NCBI GenBank assembly: GCA_029287515.1
Contig: JARFQZ010000067.1
Span: 1 to 27,067 of the forward strand
Length of the DNA stretch: 27,067 nt
From: Lysobacterales bacterium
GTDB taxonomy: Bacteria; Pseudomonadota; Gammaproteobacteria; Xanthomonadales; SZUA-36
Direction of reading: 5' to 3'
The position numbers and the translations under genes are program-made. Positions 21,115 through 27,067 of the stretch are shown here, piece by piece. The notes under the pieces were generated by a model. That model searched no databases. It was not told the DNA's origin and saw nothing but the letters and a program-made list of their open reading frames with translations. Each line of letters begins with the position of its first letter. Position 1 is the first letter of the stretch.

Positions 21115-23217
21115 GTGGGAGCAGAGGCCAAAGCACGCCTGGCAGTGGATATCGGCGGGACCTTTACCGACGTCGTGCTCGAGCTGCCATCCGGCGGCCG
21201 GGTTACCACCAAGCTGCTGACGACTTATGCCCATCCGGGCGAAGCGGTTATGCAGGGTATTGCGCAGGTATTGCAGCAGGCGGACACCAGGCCTTCCGAT
21301 GTAGGCTTGATTATCCACGGAACCACCCTGGCCACCAATGCGCTGATCGAGCGCAGCGGCGCGGTCACCGCCCTGCTCACCACGCAGGGGCACCGCGATG
21401 CCCTGGCGATGGCGCATGAAGACCGTTTTGAACAATATGACGTGATGATTGACCGCCCGGTGCCGCTGGTACCCCGCCACCTTCGCATCCCGGTCAGGGA
21501 AAGGATGGACCGCGACGGCCGGGTACTGATTGCGCTGGATGAATCCACCGTTGAAGACAGCCTGCCGACCCTGGATGAGCATGAAGTGGCGAGCGTCGCC
21601 ATCGGCTACCTGCATGCTTTCGTCAATCCGGAGCATGAGCAGCGGACTGCCGAGCTTCTGCAAACTGCCCGGCCGGACCTTTCCATTACGCTGGCGTCGG
21701 AAGTCTGCCCGGAGATTCGCGAGTTCGAGCGGCTGTCGACAGCCTGCGCCAATGCTTACATCAGACCGCTGATGTCGCGGTACCTGGAACGCCTGGCCGC
21801 TGAACTCAGGGACCGGGACTTTGACTGTCCCTTCCTTCTGATGACTTCCGGTGGTGGGTTGACCACGCTGGAAACTGCGGCAAAATTTCCCATCAGGCTG
21901 GTCGAATCCGGCCCCGCGGGCGGGGCGATCCTGTCGCGCCAGGTGGCACAGGAGTCCGGGTTGGACCGTGTCCTGTCATTCGACATGGGCGGCACCACCG
22001 CCAAGTTGTGCCTGATTGATGATTTCGAACCGCTTACTTCGCGCAGTTTCGAAGTGGACCGGGTTTACCGGTTCAAGAAAGGCAGCGGCCTGCCGGTTCG
22101 CATTCCCGTGATCGAGATGGTAGAAATCGGGGCAGGCGGCGGATCGATCGCACATGTGGACCGGCTGAAAAGGATCCAGGTCGGGCCTGAAAGTGCGGGG
22201 TCCGAACCCGGGCCGGCCGCTTATGGCCGAGGTGGTACAAGGCCGGCGGTTACCGATGCTGATGTTCGCCTGGGGCGAATTTATCCGGAAACCTTCGCAG
22301 GCGGTACTTTCGCACTGGACTCACAGGCCTCGGACCTGGCCTTGACTTCAGCAATCTGCGAACCGCTGGGTCTGGACCTGGATGCGGCGGCGCTGGGTGT
22401 CAGCGAAGTCGTCGATGAAAACATGGCTGCCGCCGCCCGTGCCCATGCCGCCGAATTCGGCATGGACCTGGCGCGGCGCGACATGGTGGCGTTTGGCGGG
22501 GCGGCGCCATTGCACGCCGCGAGACTCGGAGAGAAGCTGGGCGTTAACCGGATCATTATTCCGACGGAAGCAGGAGTCGGCTCTGCCGTGGGCTTCCTGC
22601 TGGCACCGGTTGCGTTCGAAGTGGTGCGAAGCCGCCATCAACTGCTGTCGGACTTGCAGGCAGACCTGGTCAACGGCCTGTGGGATGAAATGCAGCAGGA
22701 GGCGCTGGCCGTGGTCAGGCAGGGCGCCGATACCGGGTTGCAGGAAACCCGGCATGCTTACATGCGCTACGTCGGGCAGGGGCATGAAATCCCGGTGAGC
22801 CTGCCGGTGGAAGCCTGCACGGCCGCTCATCGCGACATTTTCCGAGACGCGTTCGAATCGGCTTACCGGCAGCTGTATGGCCGGATCATCGAGGCCGTTG
22901 AGATCGAGGCTTTGAGCTGGACGCTGACCGTGAGCGCGCCCATTGCGGATTCTGGCAGTGAGACGGTGCAAGCAAGTGCCAGGGAGTCATTGCCCGACCA
23001 CATTGGCGAGCAATCGGTGTTCGACCCTTCACTGCAGAAGACGGTCAACGCGCGGGTGTACCTGCGTGACCGGTTAAAGCCCGGCCATATCCTGGCGGGT
23101 CCGGTGCTGATTACCGAAAGCCAGACCACCACGGTTGTCACTTCAAACTTCGAAGCCCGCATCAGCGAGCGAGGGCATATCGTCATGAGCCGTCCCGGAG
23201 GTGTTGAGCATGGGTGA
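21115..23217 (+). CDS. hyuA: Hydantoinase/oxoprolinase subunit A (HyuA-like, ATPase)
   Basis: A 700-residue protein starting at GTG 21115, directly before the nucleotide-binding motif LAVDIGGTFTDVV. The second phosphate loop FDMGGTTAKLCLID lies near residue 287. IHGTTLATNALIERSGA, GAGGGSIAHVD, GSEPGPAAYGRGG and FGGAAPLHAARLGEKLGV are all family blocks. HyuA-type subunits use ATP to activate the carbonyl of a cyclic amide (hydantoin, 5-oxoproline, lactam) for hydrolysis with HyuB. The substrate is not evident. The 3' end overlaps hyuB by 8 bp. The divergent opine-dehydrogenase and cyclodeaminase-like genes suggest a shared amino-acid-derived substrate. Confidence 0.93.
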   Translation: MGAEAKARLAVDIGGTFTDVVLELPSGGRVTTKLLTTYAHPGEAVMQGIAQVLQQADTRPSDVGLIIHGTTLATNALIERSGAVTALLTTQGHRDALAMAHEDRFEQYDVMIDRPVPLVPRHLRIPVRERMDRDGRVLIALDESTVEDSLPTLDEHEVASVAIGYLHAFVNPEHEQRTAELLQTARPDLSITLASEVCPEIREFERLSTACANAYIRPLMSRYLERLAAELRDRDFDCPFLLMTSGGGLTTLETAAKFPIRLVESGPAGGAILSRQVAQESGLDRVLSFDMGGTTAKLCLIDDFEPLTSRSFEVDRVYRFKKGSGLPVRIPVIEMVEIGAGGGSIAHVDRLKRIQVGPESAGSEPGPAAYGRGGTRPAVTDADVRLGRIYPETFAGGTFALDSQASDLALTSAICEPLGLDLDAAALGVSEVVDENMAAAARAHAAEFGMDLARRDMVAFGGAAPLHAARLGEKLGVNRIIIPTEAGVGSAVGFLLAPVAFEVVRSRHQLLSDLQADLVNGLWDEMQQEALAVVRQGADTGLQETRHAYMRYVGQGHEIPVSLPVEACTAAHRDIFRDAFESAYRQLYGRIIEAVEIEALSWTLTVSAPIADSGSETVQASARESLPDHIGEQSVFDPSLQKTVNARVYLRDRLKPGHILAGPVLITESQTTTVVTSNFEARISERGHIVMSRPGGVEHG

Positions 23218-24868
23218 AGGAGCGCTCGGCCAGATCCAGTCACAGATTATCTGGAACCGCCTGTTGGCCGTGGTGGAAGAACAGGCGCAAATACTCGTCA
23301 GAACCGCGTTTTCCACCACGGTACGCGAAGCAGGAGACCTCTCTGCCGGTGTGTTTGATACCCGGGGGCGGATGCTGGCCCAGGCGGTGACCGGCACTCC
23401 GGGCCACGTCAATGCGATGGCTGCCAGTGTGGGTTTTTTCCTGGAAAAATTCCCGGTCCATTCCCTGCACCCCGGGGATGTCCTGCTGACCAACGATCCC
23501 TGGTTCGGGACGGGCCATTTAAACGACTTCACTGTCGTAACCCCGGTTTTTCTCGATACAAAAGCCGTGGCACTTTTTGCGTCGACTTCGCATATCGCGG
23601 ACGTGGGGGGGCTGGGCTTCGGCCCCGATGGCCGGCAGGTATTCGAGGAAGGGCTGAATATTCCGATGAGCTACCTGTTCAAATCCGGCGAACTCAACCA
23701 GACACTGCTGGACATCATCAGGGTCAATGTAAGGGATCCCCGTTCAGCCGAAGGTGATCTTTATTCCCTGGCGGCCTGCAATGAAGCGGGCGCCTCCAGC
23801 CTGGTCGCCACGATGAGAGAATTCGGCATGACCGAGCTGGACAGCGCCGGGCGGATGATTGTCGACAACTCTCGCGAGGCCATGCTCGAGGAAATTCGCA
23901 AATTGCCCTTTGGCTCCTGGCGTAATTTCATGACAATCGATGGTTACGATGAACCGGTTGACCTGGTCTGCGAGGTAACCATTTCCGATTCCGGTATTGA
24001 CTTGGATTTCTCGGGTACGTCGCCGGTTTGCGGCCACGGCATCAATGTGCCACTGACCTATACCCAGGCCTATGCCTCGTTTGGAGTCCGTTGCGTCGTG
24101 GGGAACGATGTGCCCAACAACGCGGGTTCGCTGGACGTGGTGCGGGTGACCGCTCCCGAGGGCTGCATACTGAATGCGCCTCGACCAGCGGCGGTTTCTG
24201 CGCGTCACGTCATTGGGCAGATGTTGCCTGACGTGGTACTCGGCTGCCTGGAAGAACCGCTGGATGGGTGTGTACCCGCCGAGGGGGCATCCTGCCTGTT
24301 CGGCCCGGTATTCCTGGGCGGGCGCGGGATGATACCGGGTAGCGAAAGTAAGCCGTTTGTCATCAACGCATTCTACGCCGGCGGCGCCGGCGGCAGGCCC
24401 GGCAAGGACGGTCTGGACTGCACAGCCTTCCCGTCCGGGGTTCGCAGCACCCCGGTTGAGATTACGGAAAGCACGGCTCCGCTCATCATCTGGCGCAAGG
24501 AATATCGCCCGGATTCCGGTGGCAGGGGTGAATACCGGGGTGGTGTCGGGCAAATCATGGAGTTCGCGCATGCAAAGGGTGAAGCTTTCGCTGTTTCCAA
24601 GATGTTCGATCGCGTCAAGCATCCGCCCAGGGGTCGAGCCGGTGGAGAAGCGGGTCAGGCGGCGCGTGTATACACCAGCGAGGGTGCGCCATTGCGCGGC
24701 CTTGGGCGTGAAATCATTCCCGCAGGACAAAGCATGATTCTTGAAACGGCCGGCGGCGGCGGCCGCGGAAAGCCGGAAAACCGGGACAAAGAGAAAAAGG
24801 AGCAGGATCTTCTAAGCGGCCTGGTGAGCGCTGCAGGAGCGCCGACTAACAGCGATGGCGATCCTTGA
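23210..24868 (+). CDS. hyuB: Hydantoinase/oxoprolinase subunit B (HyuB-like)
   Basis: A 552-residue protein. ATG 23210 is chosen because GGAGG lies at 23197-23201, 8 bp upstream; GTG 23201 is inside that site. Family blocks include NRLLAVVEEQAQILVRTAFS, VTGTPGHVNAM, LLTNDPWFGTGHLND, STSHIADVGG and the Gly-rich tail AGGGGRGKPENRDKEKKEQD. The His/Asp residues in the DPW, GTGH and HIAD segments are likely metal ligands. It should form the active amidohydrolase with HyuA. Its last 23 bp overlap the convergent acetyltransferase gene end to end. Confidence 0.93.
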   Translation: MGEGALGQIQSQIIWNRLLAVVEEQAQILVRTAFSTTVREAGDLSAGVFDTRGRMLAQAVTGTPGHVNAMAASVGFFLEKFPVHSLHPGDVLLTNDPWFGTGHLNDFTVVTPVFLDTKAVALFASTSHIADVGGLGFGPDGRQVFEEGLNIPMSYLFKSGELNQTLLDIIRVNVRDPRSAEGDLYSLAACNEAGASSLVATMREFGMTELDSAGRMIVDNSREAMLEEIRKLPFGSWRNFMTIDGYDEPVDLVCEVTISDSGIDLDFSGTSPVCGHGINVPLTYTQAYASFGVRCVVGNDVPNNAGSLDVVRVTAPEGCILNAPRPAAVSARHVIGQMLPDVVLGCLEEPLDGCVPAEGASCLFGPVFLGGRGMIPGSESKPFVINAFYAGGAGGRPGKDGLDCTAFPSGVRSTPVEITESTAPLIIWRKEYRPDSGGRGEYRGGVGQIMEFAHAKGEAFAVSKMFDRVKHPPRGRAGGEAGQAARVYTSEGAPLRGLGREIIPAGQSMILETAGGGGRGKPENRDKEKKEQDLLSGLVSAAGAPTNSDGDP

Positions 24869-25316
24869 GCCCATCGTCCGCAAGTGCTTTGACCATCCAT
24901 GAATTACAGCCGGAATGCCCGGTGTTCCCCAGTGGCTGATCGATCGATTTGAACCCATATTTGCGATACAGCTTTCTTGCCTGGTCCATGTGGTCCAGGG
25001 TTTCCAGGTAACACAGGGTATATCCGGCTGTCCGGGCGGCCTCCAGGATGACTTCGAGCAGTTTGCTTCCCATACCCGAACCTCGCAATTCCGGCAGGAA
25101 ATACATCTTACGCAATTCACATACGCCGGGATCGCCGTCCTGCAGAGGCCCCATTCCGCCACAACCCAGTAGCCGGCCTTCTATCTCAACGACAAAAAAC
25201 GCTGCACCAGGAGACGGGTAAGCTTCGAACATGGCATCGACTTCAGGGTCAGAAATGGAGTAATTGCAACCCACGGCGCCAAATTCCGTCATCACCGTGC
25301 GAATGATTTCTGCCAC
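24846..25316 (-). CDS. GNAT family N-acetyltransferase
   Basis: A GNAT domain with the acetyl-CoA motif LRKMYFLPELRGSGMGSKLLE (RGSGMG loop), then YLETLDHMDQARKLYRKYGF and a terminal TGHSGCNSWMV. From GTG 25314-25316 it is 156 residues, but the frame stays open to the outer-membrane gene stop. It reads LEPYLIRPARKEDNTA immediately upstream, which looks like the family's first strand. The true start may therefore be CTG 25364-25362, giving about 172 residues. The acceptor substrate is unknown. The gene is downstream of the outer-membrane gene and convergent with hyuB. Confidence 0.88.
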   Translation of the reverse strand: MAEIIRTVMTEFGAVGCNYSISDPEVDAMFEAYPSPGAAFFVVEIEGRLLGCGGMGPLQDGDPGVCELRKMYFLPELRGSGMGSKLLEVILEAARTAGYTLCYLETLDHMDQARKLYRKYGFKSIDQPLGNTGHSGCNSWMVKALADDGLKDRHRC

Positions 25317-25376
25317 GGCGGTATTGTCTTCTTTTCTGGCTGGCCGGATCAGGTAAGGCTCCAGGATTTCGCAGAA

Positions 25377-26294
25377 TCAGAACCGGAATTCGAAAGTTCC
25401 ACCGAAAATTGCGGCGGGATCGTAGTCACTCTCAGTCAGCGTGTCACCGTTCTCGTCTTTGAGCTTCAGTCTTCCACCCAGCTCGATACCCGCGAACAGG
25501 TTCAACCACACTTTCCGGTTGGGACGCCAGTTGCCGGAAAGCACCAGCGGGAAACTCCGGTCCTGGCCAATGCCACCGGGAACGGCTCCTTCCTCTCTGA
25601 GACGGAATTCGTTTTTCTCATATCGGCCAGACAGGCCCAGGTCCCAGCGTTCATTGAACTTGTAACCCAGGGTCAGGCCCGGACCCTGCGATGCGGCGAG
25701 TCCGCGCCCGGTCGACAGGCTCCATTTTTCGCTGATGTTCCAGTCAATGGCCAGGAACGGGAATACCCTGGTGCTATTTTCCAGCCGGGAAAAAACTCCG
25801 ATGCCCGGGCCGAGGGTCAGGTCCGGATTGAACCTCCAGGCGTAGGCCGCCAGCACCCCCCAGGTGCGGCCGTCGCTGGTGTCGGCGTCGTCTTCACCGT
25901 TGTAGCGGAAAGAGGGAATAATGAACAACGAGCCTTTTTCACCCGCCGCGAAACGGCCAACGATGGAAATGCGGGTATCCTCGATTTCTTCCCAGGGCCC
26001 ATCGGGCCCGAATTCGGGTGTGTCGTCGAAATCATAGGTAGAATTGCCACCGCCGACCGAGATTCCGAGTGAATTGCGCCGGTCCCAGGCGTAGGTAAGG
26101 CCCAGGCTGAGGAACCAGCGGTTGACAGAAAAACCGCCTTCACCCGCATCAAGGTCCGCATTGGATTGCAGGGCAAATCCGCCATCGAAATTGAAAGAAA
26201 CAGGATCCTGTGCGGGCGCCTGTGCCTGCAGCGATCCTGCAAATACAGTCAATAGTGTTGCGGCAATCGCCGGCAAAGCTGCTTGTCGAGACAT
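25377..26294 (-). CDS. Outer-membrane beta-barrel protein, function unknown
   Basis: A 305-residue protein. A signal peptide spans residues 1-25 (cleavage after LQAQA or nearby). The mature part is built of alternating amphipathic strands such as GISVGGGNSTYDF, IIPSFRYNGE and LGLSGRYEKNEFRLRE, and ends in FEFRF. A terminal phenylalanine is the usual recognition signal for the barrel assembly machinery. There is no obvious channel or enzyme motif. An AGGAG site lies 10 bp before the ATG. Its stop sits directly before the acetyltransferase frame, suggesting co-transcription. A transport or structural role is possible but not indicated. Confidence 0.83.
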   Translation of the reverse strand: MSRQAALPAIAATLLTVFAGSLQAQAPAQDPVSFNFDGGFALQSNADLDAGEGGFSVNRWFLSLGLTYAWDRRNSLGISVGGGNSTYDFDDTPEFGPDGPWEEIEDTRISIVGRFAAGEKGSLFIIPSFRYNGEDDADTSDGRTWGVLAAYAWRFNPDLTLGPGIGVFSRLENSTRVFPFLAIDWNISEKWSLSTGRGLAASQGPGLTLGYKFNERWDLGLSGRYEKNEFRLREEGAVPGGIGQDRSFPLVLSGNWRPNRKVWLNLFAGIELGGRLKLKDENGDTLTESDYDPAAIFGGTFEFRF

Positions 26295-26371
26295 GAAGGC
26301 ATTACTCCTGTTCCTGAATCTCTCATGGCAACAGCCAGAGGGCCGTTACCGGCTACAAGTTTGGAGCGGCG

Positions 26372-26401
26372 ATTATGTCAGAATTGGGCGCCAGATGCCT
26401 A
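26372..26401 (-). promoter_or_regulatory. Candidate promoter of the outer-membrane protein gene
   Basis: On the minus strand, TAGGCA (26401-26396) and CATAAT (26377-26372) are 18 bp apart, matching consensus at 4 of 6 and 5 of 6 positions. The -35 overlaps the stop of the AsmA-like gene. The leader would be about 70 nt. Confidence 0.35.
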
Positions 26402-27067
26402 CTTGTTCTCGGCATCGTACTTCTGGATTTCCTTGCGAGCGTCGCCGCAGGGGTCAGGGCTGCTCAGGAACCGGTCCGATAAGGACTTGGCCACTAACGA
26501 GAGGCCTACTGTGGCAACGGCAAGGCCACCGCTGGTCAGCGTACCGGCAGGGTCGATTTCGACCGCTGGCGAAGTCAGCCTGCCGCCTACTTTTATCAGA
26601 GGATTGATAACCATACCCGGGCTGAGCCCAATCCCGGTGCGGGGCTTGGTATTGAAAGAGAGATCCAGGACTTCTGTGTTCAGGTCGACCGTGCCTTCGC
26701 TCAGTATGGTCAGTTGCTCGGTGTGGACGATCAGCGGAAAGGCCTTGATCACACCGGATTCGGCATGGGCGGCGAACACGGCGCATTCAAGCGTTGTGTA
26801 TTCATCGGTCTCGGCAAACGGGTTGAGCTGGGTGAACAACTGGGTCAGGAAGTCGGAAAACAGTAAATCCATTCCGGCGCTGGCCAACTTTCCTGTGCCC
26901 TGGTAAATGCGCAGTTTGCCGTCCAGCGAGCTGGCCATTTCACGCCGTGTTGCGCCCATGCCTGTGAAATCCGCTTCTATATCGACAGGGGGATAGGTCT
27001 GTGGATCCTGCTCCGGAGCAGCCATTAGACCGATGCGCACGTTATTGCCGTTTGCATCGAGGTGCAA
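26399..27067 (-). CDS. AsmA family protein, C-terminal part (runs off the window)
   Basis: The frame is open to the right edge and ends at TAG 26401-26399, giving 222 visible residues with no true start. The region matches the AsmA C-terminal domain: DGKLRIYQGTGKLASAGMDLL, a paired-sheet segment with the cysteine in TTLECAVFAAHAESGVIKAF, then TVDLNTEVLDLSFNTKPRTGIG and PLIKVGGRLTSPAVEIDP. A terminal segment contains CGDARKEIQKYDAENK. AsmA proteins are large inner-membrane-anchored periplasmic proteins tied to lipid transport and outer-membrane integrity. The apparent TTG at the edge should not be taken as the start. Confidence 0.87.
   Translation of the reverse strand: MHLDANGNNVRIGLMAAPEQDPQTYPPVDIEADFTGMGATRREMASSLDGKLRIYQGTGKLASAGMDLLFSDFLTQLFTQLNPFAETDEYTTLECAVFAAHAESGVIKAFPLIVHTEQLTILSEGTVDLNTEVLDLSFNTKPRTGIGLSPGMVINPLIKVGGRLTSPAVEIDPAGTLTSGGLAVATVGLSLVAKSLSDRFLSSPDPCGDARKEIQKYDAENK

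Noticed and set aside
23744..24730. 328-codon minus-strand frame
   Set aside because: Fully antisense to hyuB, which has clear family blocks; the translation shows no domain.

Overview
The window reads as an ordinary chromosomal stretch of a moderately GC-rich, uncultured Gammaproteobacterium. That placement is inferred from gene content: a lipocalin/flavoprotein/DUF1365/CFA-type cluster, PlsB plus HAD-PlsC plus WS/DGAT genes, a CbpA-CbpM pair and a YhaJ/DoxX/pirin-like group. I cannot name a genus. The first 36 bases are not genomic: they are the Illumina Nextera read-2 transposase adapter, so the left contig end is artificial. No rRNA, tRNA, CRISPR array, insertion sequence or phage gene was seen. 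No stretch longer than about 105 bp lacks a gene.

Layout. (1) 38-4587, plus strand: the last codons of a lipocalin-like protein, a NAD(P)/FAD amine-oxidase-type flavoprotein, a DUF1365 protein, a CFA-synthase-like methyltransferase, a conserved protein of unknown function and an exported SOUL haem-binding-like protein. This resembles proteobacterial membrane-lipid modification clusters linked to photo-oxidative stress. (2) 4613-6861: a pirin and a DoxX protein on the minus strand, divergent from a LysR regulator. The organisation matches E. coli yhaK/yqjF/yhaJ, with back-to-back promoters in a 97-bp gap. (3) 6909-18865, plus strand: eleven genes with gaps of at most 13 bp and many overlaps. 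They encode an exported hypothetical protein, an SRPBCC protein, GpsA, a HAD-phosphatase/PlsC fusion, PlsB, a WS/DGAT acyltransferase, a sodium:solute symporter, a hotdog thioesterase, a DnaJ/CbpA, a CbpM and an arginine deiminase. The GpsA to WS/DGAT part could encode a near-complete route from dihydroxyacetone phosphate to triacylglycerol.

(4) 18907-24868: an opine-dehydrogenase-family protein and an ornithine-cyclodeaminase/mu-crystallin-family protein on the minus strand, divergent from a HyuA/HyuB ATP-dependent amidohydrolase pair on the plus strand. Together with the solitary arginine deiminase next door, this looks like an unassigned catabolic module for an N-substituted or cyclic amino-acid derivative. 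(5) 24846-27067, minus strand: a GNAT acetyltransferase whose start is unclear, an outer-membrane beta-barrel protein and the C-terminal part of an AsmA-family protein that runs off the right edge.

The two parts most worth following up are the triacylglycerol block, with its lysine-rich-tailed HAD-PlsC fusion, and the opine-dehydrogenase/cyclodeaminase/HyuAB module. All functional calls come from reading motifs; no database search was run.
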